Source: Planctomycetota bacterium (lineage in GTDB: Bacteria; Planctomycetota; Brocadiia; CAIUPP01). Taken from it: a stretch of DNA of 39,126 bases. The notes below the pieces were generated by a model. The model was not told the origin of the DNA, made no database searches, and saw only the letters and a program-made list of their open reading frames with translations. Positions 8,271-15,758 of this stretch are shown piece after piece. How positions within the stretch are numbered: the first letter of the stretch is position 1; every line of letters begins with the position of its first letter. The translations under genes and the position numbers were made by a program. The stretch lies in the NCBI GenBank assembly GCA_022705425.1, contig JAKJEM010000016.1, forward strand, positions 25,812 through 64,937, written 5' to 3'.

Positions 8271-8477
8271 TTAGCTGACCTTCACCACGTTCTTCGCGCG
8301 CGGACCCTTCTGGCCCGCTTCGACTTCGAAGGTCACCACGTCGTTCTCGGCCAGCGACTTGAAGCCGCTGCCCTGGATGACGCTGTGATGAACGAAGACG
8401 TCAGGGCTGCCGTCGTCCGGCGTAATGAAGCCAAAGCCCTTCTGATCACTGAACCACTTCACCTTACCTTGCGCCAT
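8271..8477 (-). CDS. Cold-shock protein (CspA family)
   Basis: 68 residues, one cold-shock domain. RNP1 is KGFGFI and RNP2 is VFVHHS; the opening MAQGKVKWF and the ending [10 protein letters not shown] are standard. It binds single-stranded RNA and DNA and melts secondary structure, and such proteins act as RNA chaperones or growth-phase regulators. GGAGG lies ten bases before the ATG; an in-frame extension to 8528 lacks homology. It is a single-gene unit with its own promoter (8764-8792), a leader of about 280 nt and a terminator hairpin. Confidence 0.95.
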   Translation of the reverse strand: MAQGKVKWFSDQKGFGFITPDDGSPDVFVHHSVIQGSGFKSLAENDVVTFEVEAGQKGPRAKNVVKVS

Positions 8478-8757
8478 TGTGTGTCTTCCTCCATGCGCTT
8501 GCCTCGGCTCGAACCCGCGCCCCGGCAAACCGCCACGATGGCGTTCTGCTCCAGGACACGGCCAATTCGCCGTCCGGGCGATTAGGTTGCGCCGATAAAC
8601 GCACAGCTGGGAGATGGCCTGAACTGGAACAGGTGCAAGGGGAAGAGAAGGGAACGCGTGGTCGCCTTTCGGCGTCCGCTCATCTACCTGTGCACAACGA
8701 AGAACCGGTCACAGCGCTCTCGTATTGCTGCGGCCCCACTGGGCCTAACCTAACATG
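8478..8757 (-). ncRNA. Long 5' leader of the cold-shock mRNA
   Basis: The stretch between the predicted transcription start near 8757 and the csp ATG is about 280 nt and has no convincing ORF on either strand. Long structured leaders are known for cspA-type genes in proteobacteria, where they act as temperature-responsive switches. Whether this one does is inference; I did not derive a specific fold. Confidence 0.45.
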
Positions 8758-8763
8758 CGCCAT

Positions 8764-8792
8764 ATCGTACGAACTCGCGCCCCGCGAGTCAA
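8764..8792 (-). promoter_or_regulatory. Sigma-70 promoter of the cold-shock gene
   Basis: Minus strand: TTGACT (8787-8792), a 17-base spacer, TACGAT (8764-8769). An A/T run (TTTTTTT on the minus strand, about 8805-8811) just upstream could serve as an UP element. Confidence 0.75.
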
Positions 8793-8996
8793 GTGACGCT
8801 TGCGAAAAAAACGCCGGTTCGGGAACTGCGGCGCGGCCACGGGCGAGGGCGCCACCGGCGACGCGTCAGGTGTGCCACCCACACGGACGAGCACACACAG
8901 ACAAACGGAGTCCGGGCAACCAGGGACATGGACAGAATCGGGCAGACTCGGACACGGCGATGCCTCTCTCGACGCGGCACAACGATACGGTCTTGC
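8793..8996. other. Non-coding spacer upstream of the cold-shock promoter
   Basis: About 200 bases between the csp promoter and the stop of the BNR protein gene. I see no gene, clear hairpin or repeat here. The A-run at 8805-8811 adjoins the csp promoter. Confidence 0.4.
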
Positions 8997-10112
8997 TCAG
9001 CGCAACTCCCACCGCGCCGCCTGAAGGGTGGCCAGGGTGGACTCGGGGAGCTTCTCGTACCAGACGGTGAGCAAGGACCCATCGCCCAGTTCGACGGTGG
9101 CGGGATACCCCAGGTCGCGTCCGATGGGCTTCTCGTCAAGGATCATCGGCGCGCTCCAGGTGCGGCCGTTGTCCTCGCTGAGGGCGACGCGGTTGCCGGA
9201 GGGCAGGAGCCGGTAGCCGTAGCTGGTGAGGAGGCGTCCATCGCGCAGGGCGAGGAGATGGGCGGGGTAGCCGGTGAGGCCGATGTCGCGCGGCGCGCTG
9301 AAGGTGCGCCCGCCATCGGAGGATTCGGATTGCAGGGTGCCCCACTGGCGGCGGTCGGCGGGGCCGTGATTGCGGATGTGGACGATGATGCGCCCGTCGC
9401 GGGCCTGGACGGCGTGGGGCTCATGATAGCAGCCCAGGGGGTCGCCTTCGCGCTGGGGAATGTCGCAAAGCCGGCGCCAGGTCAGGCCGTCGTCGGTGGA
9501 CTCGGCGGCGCAGAGGTTCGGCGCGTAGGCGCAGCCGGCGCGATGAACGTCCAGGGTGGCGGTCTTGCAGTTGCCGACGAAGAGCAGGCGTCCGTCGGAG
9601 AGTTCGGTGGGACCGTGGGGGCTGCCGACACCGCAGTCGTACTTCTCAGACCAGGTCCTGCCGCCGTCGGTGGAGCGGAGCATCCACGTGCCGAGTTCGC
9701 GGCGGATGAGGTCGTCGTTGAGCAAGGCGCGAATCTTGCGGCAGCGGACGACAAAGCCGTCGCCCATGGCGGCGAGGCGCTCGCCGCCGGCGGCCTCGGC
9801 GGCAGCCAGGGAGTTGCGCCAGGCGAGGGAGGTGAACCAGTTGACGAGGAGGGTTCCCTTCGAGGTCTCAATAATCCCCGCGTCGCGGTCGTCGAGGGGG
9901 CCGTTGACGAGGACCTCGGGGGCCGACCAGCTCCGGCCGTTGTCGGCGGAGCGGATGAGGTGGACCTGGCCGAAGGGGCAGACGTGGCGCTCGCGCCCGG
10001 CAGAGCAGACGACCACGAGTTCCCCCCCCTTCCGACGGACCACGGTGGGCCAACCGTGATAGGACTGATGGACGCTGATGGTCTTCACGTCGCGCACAAT
10101 GGCCTCAGGCAT
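8997..10112 (-). CDS. Sialidase-like BNR-repeat protein
   Basis: 371 residues with at least five Asp-box (S-x-D-x-G-x-x-W/F) repeats: SADNGRSW, STDGGRTW, STDDGLTW, SSDGGRTF and SEDNGRTW. These mark a six-bladed propeller of the sialidase superfamily. No signal peptide is seen, so it may be cytoplasmic or exported otherwise. Whether it cleaves sialic acid is not shown; many BNR proteins of this sort act on other sugars or are uncharacterised. AAGGAGG lies nine bases before the ATG at 10112. The frame continues upstream into remnant sequence without homology. It is the only apparently intact gene in a patch of broken ones. Confidence 0.82.
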   Translation of the reverse strand: MPEAIVRDVKTISVHQSYHGWPTVVRRKGGELVVVCSAGRERHVCPFGQVHLIRSADNGRSWSAPEVLVNGPLDDRDAGIIETSKGTLLVNWFTSLAWRNSLAAAEAAGGERLAAMGDGFVVRCRKIRALLNDDLIRRELGTWMLRSTDGGRTWSEKYDCGVGSPHGPTELSDGRLLFVGNCKTATLDVHRAGCAYAPNLCAAESTDDGLTWRRLCDIPQREGDPLGCYHEPHAVQARDGRIIVHIRNHGPADRRQWGTLQSESSDGGRTFSAPRDIGLTGYPAHLLALRDGRLLTSYGYRLLPSGNRVALSEDNGRTWSAPMILDEKPIGRDLGYPATVELGDGSLLTVWYEKLPESTLATLQAARWELR

Positions 10113-10506
10113 GGGAGGCGCCTCCTTCGGGACAAGGACATTCGCTTTCGCGGAACCAACGCGGCGCTGAGGGCGAACGGCTTCGGAGCGCGTCGAGGGC
10201 GTGGGGGGCGAACGGCTCGCTCCCGCAGGCGCAGAGTCCGGCGCAGCCCTGCTCCAGGAGCTTCGGCAGACGGGCATCCACCCACGGAATCCGCGGGGAG
10301 AAGCCGATGCCCTTGACCAGGGCGGCCCGACGCTGAACGCGAGCGCGCCACTCCGGAGACGGATCGTCAAGCTCCGCGTCGGAGTATATATCGGCGATCA
10401 CCTCGTCGCAAATCCCCTCCTCGATCCATTCATCGAGGTTGATGCCGTCGAAGAGGGCGTGGTTGGGGCGCAGCCAGAGGGAAATCTTGACGTGCCCGAA
10501 TCCAGC
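10105..10506 (-). pseudogene. C-terminal remnant of a glycoside-hydrolase-like protein
   Basis: One frame reads VKISLWLRPNHALFDGINLD then EWIEEGICDEVIADIYSDAE, and ends near LPKLLEQGCAGLCACG. This resembles the end of a TIM-barrel glycosidase-like family (GHL10/DUF4015 style), in which a W-V/I-EEG-hydrophobic-D element comes late in the barrel. There is no upstream part: at about 10506 it is joined directly to the ADP-ribosylglycohydrolase remnant in another frame. The last 35 or so codons look random and run over the start of the BNR gene. The family assignment is tentative; the broken state is clear. Confidence 0.5.
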
Positions 10507-10717
10507 GCCACACCCCGCTCTCCGAAGGCGGCGAGCCAGAACAACTGAAGGTCGAGGTCGTCGTTCGGAAGGGGTTCGCCCTTATGGTCCTGGGTACAGA
10601 GGGAGATGTCGTTCACCTGGCGCTTCCATTCGAAGGGCGCGCGAGCGTGCCTCCGATGTTCTTGCCCATCCAGCAGCCGAGAACCTTGCGGCGGCACTCC
10701 TCGCGGTTGAGAATCAC
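10507..10717 (-). pseudogene. N-terminal remnant of an ADP-ribosylglycohydrolase, frameshifted
   Basis: From GTG 10717 (GGGAGG six bases upstream) the frame reads VILNREECRRKVLGCWMGKN then IGGTLARPSNGSAR and stops. A one-base shift near 10636-10644 restores APFEWKRQVNDI and, further on, GEPLPNDDLDLQLFWLAAF, the conserved family core. The expected GTLGAPFEW is recovered by adding back one G. After about 70 codons the homology ends abruptly at the join to the glycosidase-like remnant, so roughly three quarters of the usual gene is missing. In life, such enzymes remove ADP-ribose from proteins or nucleotides; this copy cannot. Confidence 0.7.
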
Positions 10718-10849
10718 GATGGGCCTCCCGAAGGGGGCAGCGCGAATGGGGGCGGCTTGGACTAGCGGGTGGAACGGCCACGGACGCTCCGGCCCTGCGA
10801 GCCGGATGGAGTCCATCAGTCCTTGTGACAGAAGAGAAGAAGAACAGGC

Positions 10850-10878
10850 TTGACACCGCCACACGCCGGCACTACAGC
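10850..10878 (+). promoter_or_regulatory. Promoter in front of the lacI remnant
   Basis: TTGACA (10850-10855), a 17-base spacer, TACAGC (10873-10878). The -35 is perfect and the -10 is fair. The predicted start, near 10885, lies directly before two operator-like palindromes. Confidence 0.5.
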
Positions 10879-10890
10879 ATTGCAAGCAAG

Positions 10891-10924
10891 GTTTGATGTC
10901 AAACCCGATGCGTTTGACCTCAAA
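10891..10924. promoter_or_regulatory. Two tandem palindromic operator-like sites
   Basis: GTTTGATGTCAAAC (10891-10904) and TTTGACCTCAAA (10913-10924) share the arms TTTGA and TCAAA with a 2-base centre. Their centres are 21 bp apart, about two helical turns. They lie just after the predicted transcription start and before the lacI remnant, which suggests autorepression by the protein it once encoded. Confidence 0.55.
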
Positions 10925-10988
10925 GTGCATCCGTGAGCATGGCAGCAGCAGCCCGGTATCGGGTGCCGTTGCTTCGGAGAGGACTGGC

Positions 10989-11133
10989 ATGGTGACCGCG
11001 CGCAATGTTCCCCGCCGCGCCGGGGTCTCGGACATGGTCGTTTCGGCCGCGCTCAAGCTCCCCCGCGAACGGTTGCCCTGCGCGGAGGAGACGCGCGACA
11101 AGGTCCTGCGCGCGGCCCGCGAACTCGGTAATG
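10989..11133 (+). pseudogene. LacI-family regulator, only the DNA-binding head remains
   Basis: 48 codons from the ATG at 10989 (AGAGG six bases upstream) read MVTARNVPRRAGVSDMVVSA, then CAEETRDKVLRAARELG. This is the LacI helix-turn-helix with hinge approach (V-A-x-x-A-G-V-S, then V-S-x-x-L and the RV-L-x-A-A-x-x-L-G-Y element). The conserved alanine of DVA is proline here. The sugar-binding domain is absent: after ELG the sequence runs into a fragment of another gene in a different frame. The frame is open to 11387, but the rest has no homology. Confidence 0.65.
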
Positions 11134-11361
11134 GAGCCGACGCCCTACGACCCCTACTGCGAGCCGGCGGTCTATCGAAACAAGCTCTGGGCGGTCAAGG
11201 GAAGCGTGTGGAACTCGGAAGACGGCCTCCACTGGAGCTGCGTCAACCCGAAGACGCCCTTCGGCGTCCGCGGCTATGGCGAGTTGGTGGTCTTTCAGGA
11301 TATGATGTGGCAACTCGGCAGCGGGCCGGACGTCTGGCGGACGCGCGACGGCGTGGAATGA
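11131..11361 (+). pseudogene. Fragment of a Kelch/BNR-like propeller protein
   Basis: 76 codons. VWNSEDGLHWSCVNP resembles an Asp-box-like blade, followed by GYGELVVFQDMMWQLGSG and DVWRTRDGVE. The tandem blade pattern (hydrophobic strand, W-x-x-x-S, D-G-x-x-W) indicates a beta-propeller of the Kelch or sialidase type. It ends at a TGA exactly where the pattern calls for Trp (DGVEW), so a TGG-to-TGA change is likely. No N-terminal or C-terminal remainder was found. The ATG at 11131 is probably incidental. Confidence 0.5.
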
Positions 11362-11400
11362 GAGTGCGTCCGGCGTCGCAAGCATGAAAGGAAGAAGCGC

Positions 11401-12216
11401 ATGGCATCGCCGATCACCTGTGACGACGTGAATCGCTACCTCTTCAGCATCGCGCCCGACCCCAAGCCCTACAGCGAGTCGGAGAACGTCTATACGTGGG
11501 GCGACCCGAAGACCCCCTGCACCGGCGTAGCTGTGGCGTGGTGGCCCGGCCCGGAGGTGATGCGTCAGGCGGCGGCGGAGGGATTGAATCTGATCCTCAG
11601 CCACGAGGACCCCATCCTGGTCATGGGCAAGCTGCCGCTGCTGCCCCACCGCTCGCCGACGCCGGAGACCTTCGGGGTGAAGGCGAACATCGAGCGGATG
11701 CGGCTGGCGGTGCAGCACAACCTCGTGATCCACCGCCACCACTGGAATGTGGACCTCGCGCCGTGGGGCATCCCCGCCTCGCTCATCGAGGAACTCGGCT
11801 GGGCCGACCGCGTGGTCCTGGCGGAACGATGCCTGCGGATCGTCGAGATTCCCCCCACGCCGCTGACGGAAGTCGCTGAACGCGTCAAGACGCGCCTGCG
11901 CATCCCCTTTGTGCGCGTGGTGACGCCCGGCCCGGAGCATCGGGCGCGGCGGATCGGCGTAGCGCCGGGCGGGTCGGGACAGGGCTGGGGCACGATTGCG
12001 CAGTACCACGCCCTGGGCTGCGATACCGTCCTGGCCAGCGACATGATCCACGGCTGCGCCAAGATGGCGCAGGAGTGCGGCGTGGCGGTGGTGGACGGCT
12101 TCCACCACGCCACCGAGGAGCCGGGACTGCGGAAGCTCGTCTCTCTGCTTTCCGCGCATTTCCCCGCGCTTCCGGTCAAGTTCTTCGCCGAAAAGATCCC
12201 CTGGCAGGTGCTGTGA
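11401..12216 (+). CDS. NIF3/DUF34-family dinuclear-metal protein
   Basis: 271 residues. The NIF3 family pattern is seen in CTGVAVAWWPGPEVMRQAAA, then NLILSHEDPI (first metal-ligand histidine, where the family has HHP), and VIHRHHWNVD in the middle. Towards the C-terminus RIGVAPGGSGQGWGTIAQYH and VVDGFHHATEEPGL carry the closing His/Glu ligands. NIF3 proteins form hexameric rings with two metals per subunit; the reaction is not settled, and older GTP cyclohydrolase names are unreliable. AGGAAG precedes the ATG. It is monocistronic, between the remnant region and the next promoter, and looks intact. Confidence 0.8.
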   Translation: MASPITCDDVNRYLFSIAPDPKPYSESENVYTWGDPKTPCTGVAVAWWPGPEVMRQAAAEGLNLILSHEDPILVMGKLPLLPHRSPTPETFGVKANIERMRLAVQHNLVIHRHHWNVDLAPWGIPASLIEELGWADRVVLAERCLRIVEIPPTPLTEVAERVKTRLRIPFVRVVTPGPEHRARRIGVAPGGSGQGWGTIAQYHALGCDTVLASDMIHGCAKMAQECGVAVVDGFHHATEEPGLRKLVSLLSAHFPALPVKFFAEKIPWQVL

Positions 12217-12278
12217 GCAAAGCGGGAGGCTTCTCGAACGGCCCGCGCGAAATCCTGTCACAAATCCGTATGGGGTTC

Positions 12279-12307
12279 TTGCTTGCGCGGAATGCGCGTG
12301 CTATACT
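12279..12307 (+). promoter_or_regulatory. Promoter of the HTH-membrane protein and OmpA genes
   Basis: TTGCTT (12279-12284), a 17-base spacer that ends in TGC, then TATACT (12302-12307), so both -35 and extended -10 elements are present. The predicted start near 12314 gives a leader of about 155 bases. Confidence 0.7.
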
Positions 12308-12470
12308 ACGCGCGATGGGACGGATTTCCCTAACCATCGAGTGGCTCATTTTGGGCCAGTGGCGCCCGGATGGATGGGTGATTCCACAGGCCGTTTCGGG
12401 ATAAGCCCCCGACATGGAGCTGCGGGTTGCTGTGCGATTACGCGCGGCAGGCCTGCGCGGAGGATGCACT

Positions 12471-13802
12471 ATGGCTGCCGAGAAGTACCTGACCATAGAG
12501 GATGTGGCCCGCCTTCTGCAAGTGCCCAAGGAGCAGGTGACCGCACTCGCCAAGAAGGGAATGCTCCGGGGCTTCCTGGACCAGAAGACGTACAAGTTTA
12601 AACCTTCCGACGTCGAGTCCTACAAGAAGAAGCTGGCGAGCAGCGCCACAGCAATGTCTAGCGGGATGGAAGCGACGGAGGTGAACCCCGCTGTACGCAA
12701 GGACCCCACCAGCAAGATAGACCTCGCGGAGATTGACGCCGCCGGCGGTATCGAGGACGCAGACCAGACCTCGGTGATGGCGCCGGCGGATGACGAAGTC
12801 CAGAAGGCCAAGACGGAAGACACGCCGGTCTTCCAGTTCTCCGATCATGACCTCGGCCTTCAGGACGAAGCCCCATCGAGCGAGGACGCGGACCAGACCT
12901 CGTTGCTCGCGGCGACGGACGAGGGGGCGGCCAAGAAGGAAGCGGACACCAAACCGGACTTCGACTTTGCGGAGAAGGAACTGAACATCGGCCCGGCCAC
13001 GGGCGGCGACAAGGGCGAGTCGGTCCTCGTCGCCGATGACTCGGAGTCCTCGGTGGACATCCTGGACGTGGCCGAAGAAAGCTCTTCGGACAGTTCAGCG
13101 GGCGTGGGCGGATCGTCGCTGAAGGGCGATGCGGACGATGCCTCTTCCGGGGACGAGGTGGAGGCGATCTCGGATATCGAGGAGTCCCCCCAACCGATGC
13201 CGGCGGTGGCGCCGGACACCGGCTCGACGCTCGACCGCACCGTGACGGATGTTCTCGGCGTGGCGGAGGAAAGCAGCGAGGACGAACTCCAGGAACTCGA
13301 CCTCGACAAGGTCGTGGACACGCAGGAAGCCATCATTGCCGCGGAGGACGCCTCGTCGGGTTCCGAGGAGTCCATCAAGACCGCAGCGGACGCCACGGAC
13401 ACGGTGCCGGTGGTGGATGAAGGCTCCACGGTGGGGATAGACGCCGAGCAGGCGACCACCCAGGCGACCGTGGCGGGTGAAACGGCCGCCGTGGCCGGCG
13501 TCGTGGCCGATGCCATCCAGGAGGCAACCGTCGGCGCGGAGGAGGGTTCGGAGGAGGGCGGCGAGGCTCTCGCGGAAGAGGCCGCCGTGGCCGAAGCCGA
13601 GCCGGAACCGGCCGCCGTGGGCATGTTCCAGGCCGTCACGCCGATTCAGCCGAGTCTGCTCTACAACATCGCCCTTGCCGCCGGGTTCCTCATCATGATC
13701 GGCGGCGCCGTCTTCCTCTTCAGCGAAATGTTCGAGTACCAGGGCGGCTTCACCCAGCAAGTCATCCAGTTCGTCAAGCAGGTGCCGCTCTTCAATACAT
13801 GA
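12471..13802 (+). CDS. MerR/excisionase-type DNA-binding domain protein with C-terminal membrane anchor
   Basis: 443 residues. Residues 1-55 are an HTH_17/excisionase-type winged helix (YLTIEDVARLLQVPKEQVTA, then GFLDQKTYKFKPSDVESYKK). About 340 residues of acidic, Ser/Ala/Glu-rich, probably disordered linker follow. The linker has internal near-repeats: EDADQTSVMA and EDADQTSLLA, also VLGVAEESSEDE and ILDVAEESSSDS. One membrane helix closes the protein (IALAAGFLIMIGGAVFLF), with about 30 residues beyond it. GGAGG lies seven bases before the ATG. It is 77 bases ahead of an OmpA lipoprotein gene on the same strand. A membrane-tethered DNA-binding protein is one reading; the domain can also bind proteins, so its target is unknown. 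Confidence 0.75.
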   Translation: MAAEKYLTIEDVARLLQVPKEQVTALAKKGMLRGFLDQKTYKFKPSDVESYKKKLASSATAMSSGMEATEVNPAVRKDPTSKIDLAEIDAAGGIEDADQTSVMAPADDEVQKAKTEDTPVFQFSDHDLGLQDEAPSSEDADQTSLLAATDEGAAKKEADTKPDFDFAEKELNIGPATGGDKGESVLVADDSESSVDILDVAEESSSDSSAGVGGSSLKGDADDASSGDEVEAISDIEESPQPMPAVAPDTGSTLDRTVTDVLGVAEESSEDELQELDLDKVVDTQEAIIAAEDASSGSEESIKTAADATDTVPVVDEGSTVGIDAEQATTQATVAGETAAVAGVVADAIQEATVGAEEGSEEGGEALAEEAAVAEAEPEPAAVGMFQAVTPIQPSLLYNIALAAGFLIMIGGAVFLFSEMFEYQGGFTQQVIQFVKQVPLFNT

Positions 13803-13814
13803 CGTGGATAACGC

Positions 13815-13833
13815 CCGCCGGAGCGTCCGGCGG
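13815..13833 (+). repeat. 8-bp GC hairpin between the HTH and OmpA genes
   Basis: CCGCCGGA and TCCGGCGG with a 3-base loop, followed by the palindrome ACAATATTGT at 13838-13847. There is no T-run. It may tune message stability or translation between the two genes. Confidence 0.45.
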
Positions 13834-13879
13834 CTCGACAATATTGTGGTCGTCCGAGAGTCATCGAAAGGAGTTCCTG

Positions 13880-14668
13880 ATGAAGAGCATGCGTTGGGGA
13901 GTGGCGTTGAGCGTTCTCGGCGGGGCTTTCCTGCTGGCCGGTTGCCAGGAGCCGGTGAAGATGGTGACGGCGGCGCAGATGGAGCACTACCGGCAGTTGG
14001 AGCGGCTGAACGAACAGCAATCGGCGCAGATTACGTCGCTGCAAGTGGAACGCGAGCGCCTGACGCGCGAGAACGAATCACTGCTGCTGCGGATGCAGGA
14101 CAAGGACAAGCTGCTGGCCGCACAGAACCAGTTGATGGGCGACCTGCGCCGCGGCGGCGTGGGCCAGACGGATACGTCCGCAACGGGCCAGGACGGCGAA
14201 GAGGTCATCCGCACGGCCGCCAGCGGCGGGCTGATCGTCCGCGTCCCCGGCGACATTCTCTTCGACGCGGGTTCGGCGACGCTGAAGTCCTCCGGCCAGG
14301 CGATCATCAAGAAAATCGCGGCGCAGGTGAAGGACAAGGGGAACCGGATCGAGGTGCGCGGCTACACCGACTCGCAGCCGATCCGGCATTCGGCCTGGAA
14401 GTCGAACTTCGAGCTCTCGGGCGCCCGCGCCCTGTCGGTCCTGAACCTCCTCAAGGCCGAAGGAATCTCCTCCGACCGCCTGCAGTTCAGCGGCTACGGC
14501 GATAACGACCTCCTGACGGACGCGAACGGACGCGAGGACCCCAAACGGTCGCGCCGCGTCGAGGTCTTCATCTCCGATGAACAGGTGTCCACGGCGAAGA
14601 CGCCCGCCAAGGCCCCGGCCGCCGCGCCCACGACGACCCTCAAGAAGGACAAGGTCGTCCCGAAGTAA
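13880..14668 (+). CDS. OmpA/Pal-type peptidoglycan-binding lipoprotein
   Basis: 262 residues. The signal peptide ends in a lipobox (LLAGC), so Cys would be acylated. A coiled coil follows at about 30-85 (LERLNEQQSAQITSLQVERE). The C-terminal OmpA/MotB domain begins near ILFDAGSATLKSSGQAIIKK and includes RIEVRGYTDSQPI and the helix WKSNFELSGARALSVLNLL, with RRVEVFI at its end. A Lys/Ala/Pro tail is added. It anchors the envelope to peptidoglycan, like Pal. AAAGGAG stands six bases before the ATG at 13880. It is followed by a strong terminator, so it ends the transcript begun at 12314. Confidence 0.88.
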   Translation: MKSMRWGVALSVLGGAFLLAGCQEPVKMVTAAQMEHYRQLERLNEQQSAQITSLQVERERLTRENESLLLRMQDKDKLLAAQNQLMGDLRRGGVGQTDTSATGQDGEEVIRTAASGGLIVRVPGDILFDAGSATLKSSGQAIIKKIAAQVKDKGNRIEVRGYTDSQPIRHSAWKSNFELSGARALSVLNLLKAEGISSDRLQFSGYGDNDLLTDANGREDPKRSRRVEVFISDEQVSTAKTPAKAPAAAPTTTLKKDKVVPK

Positions 14669-14696
14669 CCCCCCCCGCCTCTTCCTCTGGAACGAC

Positions 14697-14732
14697 CGGG
14701 CGACGCCGCGCTGGGCGTCGCCCGTCTTCTTT
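14697..14732 (+). terminator. Intrinsic terminator after the OmpA lipoprotein gene
   Basis: CGGGCGACGCC (14697-14707) pairs with GGCGTCGCCCG (14714-14724) around a 6-base loop, and TCTTCTTT follows. It starts 28 bases after the stop codon. Confidence 0.85.
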
Positions 14733-14768
14733 AGCGATGGCGAGCGCCCCCCTCCGGGAGAGACCGTG

Positions 14769-15758
14769 ATGACCGCCCCTTTCTTCCGCGTCGTGTTTGG
14801 GTTCGCCCTTCTCACGTTCGCGTACGCGCTGGGCGCAGGGCCGGATTACGACCCGCTGAAGGTGGCCGACACCGTTGCGCCGAAGGTGCTGAACCTGACC
14901 GTTCAGGACGCGGCCCGAAGCCGGGAGGTTCCCCTGCGCGTCTATCTGCCCCCGGACGCGACACGGGCGCCGGTCGCGCTCTTCAGCCACGGCCTCGGAG
15001 GCACGCGCGAGGGCAGCGCCTATCTCGGACTCCACTGGGCCGCACGCGGCTTCGCGGCGGTCTTCCTTCAGCATCCGGGAAGCGACTCCTCCGTCTGGGC
15101 GGGCGTGCCGCCGAAGGAGCGCATGGCGGCGATGCAGAAGGCCGCGAACGCGGCAAACTTTCTCCTGCGCCTCCGCGACGTTTCCGCCGTCCTGGACCAG
15201 CTTGAACGCTGGAATGCGGCGGAGGGACACCCCTTCGCCGGGCGGCTCGACCTTACCCGCATCGGAATGTCGGGGCACTCCTTCGGCGCGATGACGACAC
15301 AGGCCGTCAGTGGACAGCGACACGCCGGCGCCGGTATCTCCTTCACCGATCCGCGAATACGCGCCGCAATCCTTTTCAGCCCGAGCCTCCCCCGCCGCGC
15401 GAACGCGGCGCAGACCTTCGGCGCCGTGAATATCCCCTGGCTGCTGATGACGGGCACAAAGGACGTGGCGCCGATTGGCGATGCGGACGTGGCCTCGCGT
15501 CTGGCCGTCTTCCCCGCCCTTCCCCCCGGCGGCAAGTACGAGTTGGTTCTGCACAATGCCGAACACTCGGCCTTTACGGAGCGCCCCCTGCCGGGCGACA
15601 CGGAGAAGCGAAACCCAAACCACCACCGGGCCATCCTGGCGCTGAGCACGGCCTTCTGGGACGCATGGCTGCGCGACGACGCGGCGGCCCGGGCGTGGCT
15701 TGACGGCGAGGGTCCCCGTTCGGTATTGGAGAGGGAGGATCGCTGGCAGCGGAAGTGA
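14769..15758 (+). CDS. Exported alpha/beta hydrolase (dienelactone-hydrolase/PAF-acetylhydrolase-like)
   Basis: 329 residues. The N-terminus (MTAPFFRVVFGFALLTFAYA) is a likely signal peptide cut near LGAG. The alpha/beta hydrolase core shows the oxyanion loop VALFSHGLGGTREG, the nucleophile elbow GMSGHSFGAMT (Ser in GHSFG), a probable Asp in TGTKDVAP and the histidine in HNAEHSAFTE. This pattern is that of predicted dienelactone hydrolases and lipoprotein-associated phospholipase-like esterases; the substrate is unknown. GGGAG precedes the ATG at 14769; an upstream open frame covers the terminator and is not coding. Its stop overlaps the next gene's GTG, so the two are coupled. Confidence 0.82.
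   Translation: MTAPFFRVVFGFALLTFAYALGAGPDYDPLKVADTVAPKVLNLTVQDAARSREVPLRVYLPPDATRAPVALFSHGLGGTREGSAYLGLHWAARGFAAVFLQHPGSDSSVWAGVPPKERMAAMQKAANAANFLLRLRDVSAVLDQLERWNAAEGHPFAGRLDLTRIGMSGHSFGAMTTQAVSGQRHAGAGISFTDPRIRAAILFSPSLPRRANAAQTFGAVNIPWLLMTGTKDVAPIGDADVASRLAVFPALPPGGKYELVLHNAEHSAFTERPLPGDTEKRNPNHHRAILALSTAFWDAWLRDDAAARAWLDGEGPRSVLEREDRWQRK

Noticed and set aside
9136..10059. Several smaller frames within the BNR gene at 8997-10112
   Set aside because: Alternate frames of a GC-rich repeat protein. None has a ribosome site and motif together.
11005..11130. N-terminal extension of the propeller fragment through the LacI head
   Set aside because: That part is a different frame of the LacI helix-turn-helix, whose own frame carries the homology.
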